Assembly: GCA_026713545.1 (NCBI GenBank)
Contig: JAPOOG010000150.1
Coordinates: 1-64,000 of the forward strand
Length of the DNA: 64,000 nt
DNA from: Bryobacterales bacterium
GTDB taxonomy: Bacteria > Acidobacteriota > Terriglobia > Bryobacterales > UBA6623
Reading direction: 5' to 3'
In this document: positions 29,138 through 38,341 of the stretch, one piece after another
How the letters are laid out: every line of letters starts with the position of its first letter
Numbering within the stretch: position 1 is the first letter of the stretch
Translations under genes and position numbers: made by a program
Notes under the pieces: generated by a model
Databases searched by the model: none
What the model saw: the letters and a program-made list of their open reading frames with translations, nothing else
Told to the model about the DNA's origin: nothing

Positions 29138-30274
29138 ATGAGCCTTGACCGCCGTGAGTTTCTCGCCGCCTCGCTAGCGGCGGCTACCGCCGCCTGCCAA
29201 CAGCAAATCGCCGAACGCCAAACCGCCGCCACCGATCCGGAGGCGCAGCCCGGCATACCCGGCCCCTATCCGGGACGGGTGGTGGCCGTCGACCATCCCG
29301 GCAGCATCGCAGCGGGGGAATATCAGCGCGGCGCCGTCCGCGGCATGATCGAGCGCGGCTTGACCGAGTTGACCCACGCCGAGAGCCTCGTCGATTCATT
29401 GCGGGAATTCTTCGAGCCGGGCGACGTCGTCGGGATCAAAGTCAACGGCGTCGGCAGGCCCTACGTGATCTCGGATCAGACGGTTCTCCACACCCTCGTG
29501 GACGGACTCAACGCGGTCGGCATCCCGAACGGGGACATCGTCGTCTATGAGCGCACGAAGGCCTCGTTCATGGGCGCGGGCTTCGACAAATGGCTGCCCG
29601 ACGGCGTGCGCTTCATGAACGCCACCGAGACCTACCACCGAATCCAGCTCGACATGGCCGGCTACGACCGCGACGTCTACATGGAAATGCCGCTCGTGCA
29701 TCCGGAGTACGCGGAAGAGTACCGCCTGGACGATCCGCATGTACGGCGGTCTTACGTCTGCAAGTGGCTCAGCCAGGCGGTCGACAAAGTGATCAACATC
29801 TGCGTGCTGAAGCATCACCAATCCGCGGGCGTGACGCTGGCCCTCAAGAACATGTCCCACGGGTTCGTCAACAACGTCAATCGCAGCCATGCCACGACGA
29901 CCGCGAACGCCTGCGGCATCTTCATCCCGGCGGTGGTCGATCTGCCGATCATTCGCGACAAGGTGAAGCTGCACATCCTCGACGGCGTGAAGGGCGCCTA
30001 TCACGGCGGGCCGGGGGGCAAGGTGGGCAAGTACACGTGGGAGCACAAGACGATGTACTTCGCGACCGATCCGGTGGCGCTCGACAAGACCGGCTGGAAG
30101 GTCATCGACGAGAAGCGCGCCGAGGTCGGCGTACCATCCATCGCCCTGCTCAAACCCGACGAAGACAGCCTGTGGCTGAACTGCCAGGTCGAGCATATCG
30201 AGTTGGCCGGGAACATGGGCCTCGGCGTATACGACGACGAGAAGATCCGCGTCAAGCGAGTCAGCCTGGCCTGA
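29138..30274 (+). CDS. Tat-exported DUF362 lipoprotein
   Basis: 378 residues from ATG 29138 (GGGAGA upstream); ATG 29105 is an alternative in the same frame. The N-terminus has a twin-arginine motif (DRREFLAAS) followed by a lipobox-like TAACQQ, so it is probably exported folded and lipid-anchored. The rest is DUF362 (GDVVGIKVNGVGR, CVLKHHQSAGVTLALKNMSHG, LPIIRDKVKLHILDGVKGAYHGG). Some DUF362 proteins carry ferredoxin-like iron-sulfur domains, but this one lacks that cysteine cluster. Function unknown; a redox or ligand-binding role outside the cytoplasm is inference. Confidence 0.85.
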   Translation: MSLDRREFLAASLAAATAACQQQIAERQTAATDPEAQPGIPGPYPGRVVAVDHPGSIAAGEYQRGAVRGMIERGLTELTHAESLVDSLREFFEPGDVVGIKVNGVGRPYVISDQTVLHTLVDGLNAVGIPNGDIVVYERTKASFMGAGFDKWLPDGVRFMNATETYHRIQLDMAGYDRDVYMEMPLVHPEYAEEYRLDDPHVRRSYVCKWLSQAVDKVINICVLKHHQSAGVTLALKNMSHGFVNNVNRSHATTTANACGIFIPAVVDLPIIRDKVKLHILDGVKGAYHGGPGGKVGKYTWEHKTMYFATDPVALDKTGWKVIDEKRAEVGVPSIALLKPDEDSLWLNCQVEHIELAGNMGLGVYDDEKIRVKRVSLA

Positions 30275-30442
30275 GCTCGGCACATTCACCCGGTTACGCC
30301 TTCCGGCCGCGACTAGCTTGGCCTTTTTCCCTGGGACATCCTCTCAATTCGGGACTTCTCGGGAATCACCCGGGCCGGTCTCCAGTGCCATCTCACTTGA
30401 TCATTCAGCGGTGACCGGCACGGGCTTTCGATGCTGATTCTA

Positions 30443-31348
30443 TCAGGGCGCGACGGCCGGTCCCGCCTCGGCATCACGTTGCTCGACAAGCTCCAGGAAG
30501 GCTCGAGCGGCGTGAGAGAGCTGGCGTTTCGCGGCATGGACGAGGTTGATTTTTCGCTCCATGCCGACTTCGTCGACCGGCACGCTGACGAGGCTCCCCG
30601 AGGCAATTTCCCGCTCGACGCACATCTTGGGCATGAAGGTCACGCCGAGGTTGGCCTGCACCATGCGGCGGATGGTCTCGATCGTCGGCAACTCGAGGTT
30701 CATGTTCAGGGGCACGCCGTGCCGGCGGAAGGCGTCCACCACGTTTTTGCGGTACGGGCTGATGACGTTGTGCGCGATGAACGATTCCATGCCGAGCTCG
30801 GTGATGCGCACCTGCTCGCGGCCGGCGAAGCGGTGTCTGGGCGAGACGATGAACACCAGGCTGTCGTTGTAGATCACCCGTGTGGCGAGCTTCGGGTCCT
30901 CGGGATCGTAGCTGATGACCCCCAGGTCGAGCGATCCACCGACGATGGACGCGGGGATGCGGCTCGACAAGCTGCGCCGCATCTCGACCTTGACGCCCGG
31001 ATAGAGCGTTCGATACTCCTCGATGTGCCGCAGCAGATAGAGCGCCGTCGATTCGTTCGCGCCGATCGACAGGCTGCCGGTACGCTTGTCCCGCAGCTCG
31101 ACCAGGCGGTTCCGCAGCTCCTTCTTGAGGTCGTCGAAGCGCTTGGTGTACTCGAAGACCGCCTGGCCGGCATCGGTCAGCACGACGCTCTTCGAGGAGC
31201 GGTCGATCAGCTTCTCGCCCAACTCGGTTTCGAGGCGCTTGAGGGCGATCGAAACGGCCGGCTGCGTTCGCCGCAGGCGCTGTCCGGCGGCGGAGAAGCT
31301 GCCCTCCTCGACGACCGCCTTGAATGCGCCGAGCAATTGAAGGTCCAT
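30443..31348 (-). CDS. LysR-type transcriptional regulator
   Basis: 301 residues from ATG 31348. The N-terminal winged helix-turn-helix (LLGAFKAVVEEGSFSAAGQRLRRTQPAVS, in pieces; residues 5-60) and linker helix are canonical. The effector domain (about 90-295) has the periplasmic-binding-like fold with SLSIGANES and LDLGVISYDPED. It is transcribed divergently from leuA across about 155 bp that contains a palindromic AT-rich segment (CATATCACTTCTGTATATAG), so regulation of the leu genes is a reasonable inference. The co-inducer cannot be predicted. Confidence 0.9.
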   Translation of the reverse strand: MDLQLLGAFKAVVEEGSFSAAGQRLRRTQPAVSIALKRLETELGEKLIDRSSKSVVLTDAGQAVFEYTKRFDDLKKELRNRLVELRDKRTGSLSIGANESTALYLLRHIEEYRTLYPGVKVEMRRSLSSRIPASIVGGSLDLGVISYDPEDPKLATRVIYNDSLVFIVSPRHRFAGREQVRITELGMESFIAHNVISPYRKNVVDAFRRHGVPLNMNLELPTIETIRRMVQANLGVTFMPKMCVEREIASGSLVSVPVDEVGMERKINLVHAAKRQLSHAARAFLELVEQRDAEAGPAVAP

Positions 31349-31386
31349 GGCGTGACTCAAAGGGCCGGCTCAATGGTAATGAAACA

Positions 31387-31414
31387 TTGCACAGCCATAA
31401 GTCCCTGTTATCAT
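31387..31414 (+). promoter_or_regulatory. Candidate sigma-70 promoter for leuA, in the LysR-leuA intergenic region
   Basis: TTGCAC and TATCAT with 16-bp spacing, about 90 bp before leuA. The AT-rich partial palindromes just downstream could be LysR-type binding sites. Confidence 0.45.
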
Positions 31415-31503
31415 ATCACTTCTGTATATAGTGTCAGGGAAAATTATTAACTTGCATTATGACCGGACGGCTGCTTTACTGATGAGCGAGAGGGAAGCAG
31501 TCC

Positions 31504-32703
31504 ATGTCCGAACGAGTCTATATCTTCGACACGACCCTGCGTGACGGCGAGCAGTCTCCCGGGTGCAGCATGACCACCCCGGAGAAGCTCGAAGTGGCGA
31601 AGAACCTCGTCGAGATGGGCGTTGACCTGCTCGAGGCAGGCTTTCCGATCGCTTCCGTTGGCGATTACGAGGCGGTGCGGGCGGTTTCGCGCGAATTCCC
31701 GGAGACGCGGGTTGCGGCGCTGGCCAGGACGGTTCCGCGGGATATCGACCGCGCCCTCGACGCGCTCGACAAGGCGAAGAACCCGCGGCTGCACTGCTTT
31801 ATCGCGACGAGCGAAATCCACCTCAAGTACAAGCTTCACATGACCGAGGAGGAAGTGCTCGAAGCGGCCGTCAAGGGCGTCGAGCAGGCCAGGCGGCACG
31901 TCGACGACGTCGAGTTCTCGGCCGAAGACGGCAGCCGCACGAACCTGGAATATCTCTGCCGCATCTCGAAGGCCGCGGTGGATGCCGGCGCGACGACGAT
32001 CAACATCCCCGACACGGTCGGATTCATGGTGCCCGAGGAATACGCGGAGATGATCGGACGAGTCGTGGAAGCGGTGGGGGACCGCGCCATCGTGAGCGTT
32101 CACACCCACAACGACCTGGGCCTGGCGGCCGCCAATGCCCTGGCGGCGGTGATGGTCGGAGCGCGGCAGATCGAATGCACCATCAACGGCATCGGCGAAA
32201 GGGCCGGCAACTGCTCGCTCGAGGAGTGCGTGATGATCATGAAGGTGCGGTCGGACCGCGTGCCGTACTACACGAACATTCGCCCTGAGTACCTCTATCC
32301 GACCAGCCAATTGCTGGCGCGGCAGATTGCGTTCGGCCCGCAGCCGAACAAGGCGATCGTCGGCGCGAACGCGTTCGCGCACGAGGCGGGCATCCACCAG
32401 GACGGGTACCTCAAGAACCCGCTGTGCTACGAGATCATGCAGCCGGAGATGGTGGGCGTTCCGGCTACGAACCTGGTGCTGGGCAAGCACAGCGGGCGTC
32501 ATGCTCTGCATGAGCGGGTGAAGGACCTGGGATATGAAGAGCCTTCCCGCGATCAACTCAACCGGCTCTACGAGGCGTTCACCGCTCTTGCCGACAACCG
32601 CAAGGGACTGACGAACGACGACATCGCCGCTCTCGTCGAGCAGTTCCAGATCAGGAAGAAGGCCGTTCAGCAGCCGGCGGAAGTGTTCGCCACCAGCGCC
32701 TGA
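31504..32703 (+). CDS. leuA: 2-isopropylmalate synthase, short form without the leucine-binding domain
   Basis: 399 residues. It condenses acetyl-CoA with 2-oxoisovalerate, the first committed step to leucine. The HMGL-like TIM barrel is complete: [16 protein letters not shown] at the N-terminus (metal Asp9), [17 protein letters not shown] with the metal histidines, and [15 protein letters not shown] short helical subdomain follows ([22 protein letters not shown]). The protein ends at about 400 residues, whereas standard LeuA has 500-530 with a C-terminal LeuA dimer domain that senses leucine. So feedback inhibition may be absent. Homocitrate or citramalate synthase are possible alternatives; adjacency to leuB favours LeuA. 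Confidence 0.88.
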   Translation: MSERVYIFDTTLRDGEQSPGCSMTTPEKLEVAKNLVEMGVDLLEAGFPIASVGDYEAVRAVSREFPETRVAALARTVPRDIDRALDALDKAKNPRLHCFIATSEIHLKYKLHMTEEEVLEAAVKGVEQARRHVDDVEFSAEDGSRTNLEYLCRISKAAVDAGATTINIPDTVGFMVPEEYAEMIGRVVEAVGDRAIVSVHTHNDLGLAAANALAAVMVGARQIECTINGIGERAGNCSLEECVMIMKVRSDRVPYYTNIRPEYLYPTSQLLARQIAFGPQPNKAIVGANAFAHEAGIHQDGYLKNPLCYEIMQPEMVGVPATNLVLGKHSGRHALHERVKDLGYEEPSRDQLNRLYEAFTALADNRKGLTNDDIAALVEQFQIRKKAVQQPAEVFATSA

Positions 32704-32781
32704 TCGATTCAGGCCCCGACTCAGCCAGGCCGTCATCGCTGGAGTGACCCTCGGCCTGAAAGAAAGCAGTAGCTCCCTACC

Positions 32782-33867
32782 ATGAAACTCAACATTCTTG
32801 TTCTGCCGGGCGACGGCATCGGTCCCGAAGTCACTCGCGAGGCGGTCCGAGTCCTCGAACACGCCGCTGCGAAATGGAATCACGAGCTGCGCCTGCAAGA
32901 AGGGCTTCTCGGCGGGACCGCCATTCACGAGACGGGTGTCTCCTTTCCGGAGGAGACCCGCCGGCTTGCTCTGGAAACCGACGCCACGCTGCTTGGCGCG
33001 GTGGGTCTGCCGGAGTTCGACAACATCGCGCCGGAGAAGCGGCCCGAGAAGGGTTTGCTGCGGCTCCGCAAGACGCTGGACGTGTTTGCGAACCTGCGGC
33101 CGATCGTTGCGTACGACACGTTGCTGGGCTCCTCGCCGCTGAAGGACGACATCGTGCGGGGGACCGATCTGCTGATCGTCCGCGAATTGACGGCGGGCCT
33201 CTACTTCGGCGCCCCGAGAGGGATCAGCGGCCAACCCGGCGAGCGCGTCGCGACGAACTCGATGGTCTATCGAGAGTCGGAAGTAGAGCGCGTTGTGAGA
33301 ATGGCCTTCGAGCTGGCGCTCAAGCGCCGCAAGAAGCTGACTTCCGTGGACAAGGCCAACGTTCTCGAAAACTCGCAGATGTGGCGGGAGATCGTCATGA
33401 CGGTTGCGAAGGACTATCCCGGCGTGGAGCTGGATCACGTGCTGGTCGACAACTGCGCGATGCAGCTCGTGCTCAATCCCACACGCTTCGACGTCGTGGT
33501 GACCGAGAATCTGTTCGGCGACATTCTCAGTGACGAAGGCGCGGTGCTGGCGGGCTCGATCGGCATGTTGCCGTCGGCATCGATCGGCGACCGGTTGCCG
33601 AACGGCGTCTGGCGCGGCCTCTATGAACCCGTGCACGGGTCGGCGCCCGACATCGCCGGGCAGGACAAGGCGAATCCGCTGGCGGCGATCGGTTCCGCCG
33701 CGGCGATGCTGAACTACAGCTTCGGGCTCAAGGAGGAAGCCGCCGCGATTGATGCCGCCGTGCAGACGGTCCTTCGGAACGGTCCCCTCACCTCCGATTT
33801 GAAGCCGGCGGGGACCGCGGCGACAACAGAAGAGGTCGGGCGGGCGGTGTGCGCCACGATCGGGTAG
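32782..33867 (+). CDS. leuB: 3-isopropylmalate dehydrogenase
   Basis: 361 residues, standard length. It oxidatively decarboxylates 3-isopropylmalate with NAD to 2-oxoisocaproate. Family marks are LPGDGIGPEV at the N-terminus, RKTLDVFANLRP, the substrate-binding RELTAGLYFG, VDKANVLENSQMWREIV, and the signature NLFGDILSDEGAVLAGSIGMLPSASIG seen in pieces at about 245-270, with GSAPDIAGQDKANPLA. It follows leuA by 78 nt in the same direction. leuC and leuD are not in the window. Confidence 0.96.
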   Translation: MKLNILVLPGDGIGPEVTREAVRVLEHAAAKWNHELRLQEGLLGGTAIHETGVSFPEETRRLALETDATLLGAVGLPEFDNIAPEKRPEKGLLRLRKTLDVFANLRPIVAYDTLLGSSPLKDDIVRGTDLLIVRELTAGLYFGAPRGISGQPGERVATNSMVYRESEVERVVRMAFELALKRRKKLTSVDKANVLENSQMWREIVMTVAKDYPGVELDHVLVDNCAMQLVLNPTRFDVVVTENLFGDILSDEGAVLAGSIGMLPSASIGDRLPNGVWRGLYEPVHGSAPDIAGQDKANPLAAIGSAAAMLNYSFGLKEEAAAIDAAVQTVLRNGPLTSDLKPAGTAATTEEVGRAVCATIG

Positions 33868-33875
33868 CACGCCGC

Positions 33876-33892
33876 GGACGGCTGCGCCGTCC
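33876..33892. terminator. Possible bidirectional hairpin between leuB and the small leftward gene
   Basis: GGACGGC/GCCGTCC around a 3-nt loop between two converging genes. T-runs are short on both sides. Confidence 0.35.
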
Positions 33893-33914
33893 GGGCTGAC
33901 GGTTTCCCCCTGCG

Positions 33915-34133
33915 TCAGGCCGCGGGCCGGAGATCCTCTACGAGGCCGGACCGCGCCAGGAACTCTCGAACCGGCGCGGCCTCCTCGCCCTGGACGCTCA
34001 CCGTCAGCGCGACGTCCACGGAGGGGCCCAGCAGGCGGATGTCAATGCGGTCCGACTCGTCATACAAGCGGAAATAGGAAACCGCCGCCAAGTTGATGAT
34101 GCGGCTGCGAATGCGAATGAAGTGTGGCTGCAC
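33915..34133 (-). CDS. Small conserved-looking protein of unknown function
   Basis: 72 residues from a GTG start with GGAGGG about 11 bases ahead. It reads as one small alpha/beta domain: HFIRIRSRIINLAAVSYFRLYD, then DIRLLGPSVDVALTVSVQG and a C-terminal helix EEAAPVREFLARSG. The pattern (strand, asparagine turn, strand, helix) recurs in many short bacterial proteins of unknown role. No partner gene is evident. It converges on leuB. Confidence 0.55.
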   Translation of the reverse strand: MQPHFIRIRSRIINLAAVSYFRLYDESDRIDIRLLGPSVDVALTVSVQGEEAAPVREFLARSGLVEDLRPAA

Positions 34134-34195
34134 CGAAACGCTGTCCCTCCGTGTTGGAATCGATCCCGTCTTCGATTACGAGATCCAGCCTATTC

Positions 34196-34280
34196 TAGCC
34201 TGCATTTCTCACCATGTAGCGAGGGGGAGCGTGGAGAGGGCCGCCGGGACGAGACGAGCCGCTTGGCTTGCGGAGCGGCG
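34196..34280 (+). repeat. Family A partial element, copy A6
   Basis: A well-kept left end (TAGCCTGCATTTCTCACCAT) and a diverged half (GAGAGGGCCGCCGGGACGAG, GAGCCGCTTGGC). The right end cannot be traced. Confidence 0.6.
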
Positions 34281-34340
34281 ACTGACCGGCAGGGAGCATG
34301 CCAGGCAAGAGCGGCGAAGCCATGGGGACCTATTTCGTAG

Positions 34341-34379
34341 TACGGCCGTCCGGCGGCGGGAAAGCGCCGCCGGCTGTAC
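34341..34379. other. Strong hairpin upstream of the FG-GAP gene
   Basis: CCGGCGGCG (34350-34358) pairs perfectly with CGCCGCCGG (34365-34373) around GGAAAG, with partial GTAC pairing outside. No T-run follows. It could be a leader structure or the remnant end of a repeat. Confidence 0.4.
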
Positions 34380-34475
34380 GCAGCGCCGCGGAGTCTGCTA
34401 CGCTCCCGTTCTTGGAGAGGCTGCTTTCGGCGCGGGCCGGGCCTGGGTTCCCGCTCGGCGGCCCGCAAGATCTGC

Positions 34476-35645
34476 ATGCGTGATCCGGCCGGCTTGACCT
34501 TCTTTCAGCGGGGAGCGGCCGTCCTGCTCCTGTTTTGCCTCGGCATCGTTCCTACCCGCGGACAGGTATCGGACGAAATCCCCTTTCGAAAGCACACTCT
34601 CGACCTCGGCCGCAATGAAACGTGCGCCGTGGCGGACCTGAACGGCGACGGCCGGCTCGACGTCATCTCGGGAGAGAACTGGTACGAGGCGCCTTCCTGG
34701 CGCAAGCACCGCTTCCGGCGCTTTCCGACGCTGAACAACTATATCGACGTATTCAGCGACTTGCCGCTGGACGTGGACCGCGACGGCAAGACGGACATCG
34801 TCAGTGTCAGCTACATGAGCCGGAAGATGGCATGGTTTCGCAATCCGGGCAAGCCCCAAGCCGAGTGGAAGGAGTCCGTCATCGATTCCGGAGCGCCCGT
34901 GGAGTTCGCTTTTCTCGTCGACATCGACAACGACGGGAACGCCATGGAAGTCCTGCCGCAGTTCGGCGGCAGGGACAACGGGACGGCGTGGTACGAAGTC
35001 GTGGAAGAAGGGAGCGCGGCTTCCTGGCTCAAGCACGAAGTCGATGAGCGCAGTTTCGGGCACGGCATCGGCGCGGGCGACATCGATGGGGACGGACGCA
35101 ACGACATCCTGACCCCGAAAGGTTGGCTCAAAGCACCCTCGGACCCGCGCGCGGGCCGCTGGGAGCACCGCCCCGAATACGATACCGAGGGGCATGCAGG
35201 GTTCCTGTTCGTTCACGACGTCAATGGGGACGGCCTCAACGACATCGTGACGTCGATGGCGCACGACTACGGCATCTTCTGGTTGGAGCAATCCGCGCCC
35301 GGCAGCGCGGGAGCGCGTTGGACGAAGCGCCTGATCGATGACGCCTGGTCGCAGGCGCACGCCTTGACGATGATCGATCTTACCGGCGACAGCCGTCCGG
35401 AACTCGTGACGGGCAAGCGGCTCTTCGCCCACAACGGGCATGACGCGGGAGGGCGCGAGGCGTTGGGGCTGTACTGGTATGAACAGACCCTCTCCGGCTC
35501 GCAGTGGGTGAGGCACATCATCCACTACGGGGGGCGAGTGGGCGGCGGGATGCAGATCCCGGTCGTCGACGTGGATGCCGACGGGGACCTCGACATCGTC
35601 GTGGCCGGTAAGGGCGGAGTGTTCCTGTTCGAGAACCTCGATTAA
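34476..35645 (+). CDS. Secreted FG-GAP/VCBS repeat protein
   Basis: 389 residues. A signal peptide covers roughly residues 1-30 (AAVLLLFCLGIVPTRGQ). The mature part has repeated calcium-loop motifs typical of FG-GAP beta-propellers: DLNGDGRLDVIS, DVDRDGKTDIVS, DIDNDGNAM, DIDGDGRNDIL, DVNGDGLNDIV and DVDADGDLDIV. Such proteins bind calcium and probably ligands outside the cell. It lies just before the DUF1549/DUF1553-DUF1501 genes in the same direction, a neighbourhood seen in Planctomycetes, Verrucomicrobia and Acidobacteria. Enzymatic activity is not evident. Confidence 0.85.
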   Translation: MRDPAGLTFFQRGAAVLLLFCLGIVPTRGQVSDEIPFRKHTLDLGRNETCAVADLNGDGRLDVISGENWYEAPSWRKHRFRRFPTLNNYIDVFSDLPLDVDRDGKTDIVSVSYMSRKMAWFRNPGKPQAEWKESVIDSGAPVEFAFLVDIDNDGNAMEVLPQFGGRDNGTAWYEVVEEGSAASWLKHEVDERSFGHGIGAGDIDGDGRNDILTPKGWLKAPSDPRAGRWEHRPEYDTEGHAGFLFVHDVNGDGLNDIVTSMAHDYGIFWLEQSAPGSAGARWTKRLIDDAWSQAHALTMIDLTGDSRPELVTGKRLFAHNGHDAGGREALGLYWYEQTLSGSQWVRHIIHYGGRVGGGMQIPVVDVDADGDLDIVVAGKGGVFLFENLD

Positions 35646-35772
35646 CGCGCTTCAAGGCCGTCGACCGCGGCTTGCCGGTCCTCTGGCCTCCACAGAGCGG
35701 GGATTGCGGGCAGCCCACGGAGCTGTTCCGGCTCTTCCGCTCCGCCGTCCGCTGTTGCATAATCAATACGGC

Positions 35773-38325
35773 ATGCGATCGGTTCCCGCCGTGATCCTGA
35801 TGTCGGCGGCGTCCGCGGTTTCCGCCGCCGCCGCTCCCGACTTCGCCGAAGACGTCCGCCCCATCCTGGCGCGGCGCTGCTTTGCCTGCCATGCGGGCGA
35901 GATGCGGATGGGCGAGCTTGATCTCCGCACGCCGGAATCGATCGTCAAGGGCGGCTCGAAGGGCCCCGCCGTCACCGCCGGTTCGCCCGACGCCAGTCTG
36001 CTCTACCGGCGCATCATCGATCAGTCGATGCCTCTGGGCGAAGAGAAGGTGAGCGCGGATGAGGCCGTCGTGATCAGGGGATGGATCGAACACGGGCTGG
36101 CGCCGGTTCCGCCGGCCTCCGAAGCGCAGCCCGCCGCATCCGCCGCGCCCGAACCGGCCCGGCCCCGTATCGCGCATTGGGCCTTCACGCCGCCCGAGAG
36201 GCCTGCCGTGCCCGAACCCGCCGAAAAAGGGTGGGCGAAAACTCCGGTCGATGCCTTCATCAAGTCGGCTTTGGAACAGAACGGCATTACACCCGCGCCG
36301 CCCGCCGACCGCCGCACGTGGCTCCGCCGCGCCCACTTCATCCTGACCGGCCTGCCTCCGACTCCCGCTGAAGCGGAAGCCTTTCTGGCCGACGAATCGC
36401 CCGAGGCCTACGATCGGCTCATCGACGATCTGCTCGACCGCCCGGCGTACGGAGAGCGTTGGGCCCGTCATTGGCTCGATGTCGTTCGCTACGCCGAATC
36501 CAACGGTTACGAGCGCGACGGAGCGAAACCGCACGCCTGGCGCTATCGGGATTACGTGATCGAGGCCTTCCAGAAGGACAAGCCGTTCGACCGTTTCCTC
36601 ACCGAGCAGTTGGCGGGCGACGAACTCGAAGGCGCCGATGCCGAGTCGCAGATCGCCACCACCTTTCTGCGCCTCGGCACCTGGGACGATGAACCGGCCG
36701 ACCCCCGGGTCGACCGCTACGATCAGCTTGACGACGTGCTCGGGGTCGCTTCCACGACCTTCCTGGGCCTGACCATTCGCTGCGCGCGCTGCCACGACCA
36801 CAAGTTCGAGCCGTTCTCGCAAAAGGACTACTACCGTTTGCTGGCGGTCTTCGAACCCCTCAAGCGACCCCAGGACAAGCGCAGGGATCTCGATCGCCTG
36901 GTCGGCGCCGAAGGGGAATTGGCGGCTTACCGCACCGCCATGGAAAAGGCGGATCAGGCCGTCGGGCGGCTCAAGAGAGACATCGGCAAAACGCGGCAGG
37001 CGATTCTCGACCGGCTGTTCGAGAAAGCCCCCGGCGGCCCGGAAGATCTGAGCTTCCTCAACCATGCGGAAACCGTGCTCGCTTTCCGGAAGGACGAAAA
37101 GCAGCGCTCGGACCGCCAGAAGGAGTTGGTCGAGAAGTTCGAAACGCAGCTCGACACCGCCATTTTGCGGGAAGCCAGCGGCGAAGAAGCGGCCAAGCTC
37201 GGCGAGTGGAACCAGCGGGTCGAGGCCATCGAAGCCTCGCGGCCGGCCGAGCCGCCGCGGGCCTACATCTGGTTCGAAGACACCTCGATCCCGCCCGTTA
37301 CGCGCCTGTTTGCGCGCGGCGACACCACCCAGCCCGCCGATGTCGTATTTCCGTCGACGCCGGCGGTCCTGGGGCGCGTCCCGCTCGACCCCGATGAACG
37401 CCCGATGTATTCCACGGGGCGGCGCCTGGCGCTGGCGCGCTGGATGACGGCCCCCGGGAATCCGCTGGTCGCCCGGGTGATCGTCAACCGGATCTGGCAG
37501 TGGTATTTCGGGGAGGGCCTGGTCGCCTCGGAAAACGACTTCGGCGTGGCCGGCGAGCGGCCCAGCGATCCCGAGCTGCTCGACTACCTTGCGACGGAGC
37601 TGAGGCAATCCGGTTGGAGCCTCAAGCACCTGCACCGGCTGATCGCCAAGTCCGCGGCCTTCCGCCTGTCGTCGCAGTGGGACGAGGCCGCTGCCGCCAG
37701 GAGCATGAACAAGCGCCTCGTCTGGCGCTGGCAACCGCGGCGGCTCGAAGCCGAAGCCGTGCGCGATTCCATGCTCGCCATCAGCGGCAGCTTGAACACC
37801 AAGCGGGGAGGGCCGAGCATCTTTCCCGAGCTGCCGCAGGCCGTCCTCGATGGCCAGTCGCGTCCGGGGTTGGGCTGGGAAACATCCGAGGCCGCCGAAG
37901 CGGACCGCCGCAGCGTCTATATCTTCATCAAGCGCAGCGTGGCCGTCCCGGAACTGGAAATGCTCGACTCGCCCGACACCACGTCGAGTTGCGAGCACCG
38001 CCGCGTCTCGATCACCGGTCCTCAGGCGTTGACGTTCCTGAATGGCGATTTCACGCACGCCCAAGCCGAACGGCTGGCCGGGCGGCTGCTGCGGGAAGCG
38101 GGAACCGATCGACCCTCGCAGGTCCGCCTGGCGTTTCAGCTTGCTCTGAACCGACCGCCGACCGCCGACCAACAACAAGAAGCGCTCCGTTTCCTCGAGA
38201 AGCAGGCCTTGCAAGTCATGGCTGAAACCTCCGCCCCGGACGCGCAGGCGGAAGCGAATCTTCGCGCGCTCCAAGCCTTCTGCCTGGTGCTGTTGAACAT
38301 GAACGAGTTCTTCTATCTGAGTTAA
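35773..38325 (+). CDS. Planctomycete-type cytochrome c protein, PSCyt1-DUF1549-DUF1553
   Basis: 850 residues from ATG 35773, with a signal peptide to about residue 20. PSCyt1 at 22-110 has one heme site, Cys36-Phe-Ala-Cys39-His40. DUF1549 spans about 150-360 (TPVDAFIKSALEQNG, ERWARHWLDVVRYAESNGYERD), with a second Cys/His cluster, CARCHDHKFEPFSQKDYY, near 336-353. A charged, coiled-coil-prone segment covers 380-480. DUF1553 is at about 545-820 (ALARWMTAPGNPLVARV, VNRIWQWYFGEGLV, DFGVAGERPSDPELLDYLA). The family is secreted and of unproven function, always paired with DUF1501, which follows 16 nt later. Confidence 0.92.
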   Translation: MRSVPAVILMSAASAVSAAAAPDFAEDVRPILARRCFACHAGEMRMGELDLRTPESIVKGGSKGPAVTAGSPDASLLYRRIIDQSMPLGEEKVSADEAVVIRGWIEHGLAPVPPASEAQPAASAAPEPARPRIAHWAFTPPERPAVPEPAEKGWAKTPVDAFIKSALEQNGITPAPPADRRTWLRRAHFILTGLPPTPAEAEAFLADESPEAYDRLIDDLLDRPAYGERWARHWLDVVRYAESNGYERDGAKPHAWRYRDYVIEAFQKDKPFDRFLTEQLAGDELEGADAESQIATTFLRLGTWDDEPADPRVDRYDQLDDVLGVASTTFLGLTIRCARCHDHKFEPFSQKDYYRLLAVFEPLKRPQDKRRDLDRLVGAEGELAAYRTAMEKADQAVGRLKRDIGKTRQAILDRLFEKAPGGPEDLSFLNHAETVLAFRKDEKQRSDRQKELVEKFETQLDTAILREASGEEAAKLGEWNQRVEAIEASRPAEPPRAYIWFEDTSIPPVTRLFARGDTTQPADVVFPSTPAVLGRVPLDPDERPMYSTGRRLALARWMTAPGNPLVARVIVNRIWQWYFGEGLVASENDFGVAGERPSDPELLDYLATELRQSGWSLKHLHRLIAKSAAFRLSSQWDEAAAARSMNKRLVWRWQPRRLEAEAVRDSMLAISGSLNTKRGGPSIFPELPQAVLDGQSRPGLGWETSEAAEADRRSVYIFIKRSVAVPELEMLDSPDTTSSCEHRRVSITGPQALTFLNGDFTHAQAERLAGRLLREAGTDRPSQVRLAFQLALNRPPTADQQQEALRFLEKQALQVMAETSAPDAQAEANLRALQAFCLVLLNMNEFFYLS

Positions 38326-38341
38326 ACTAACAGCGGAAGCC

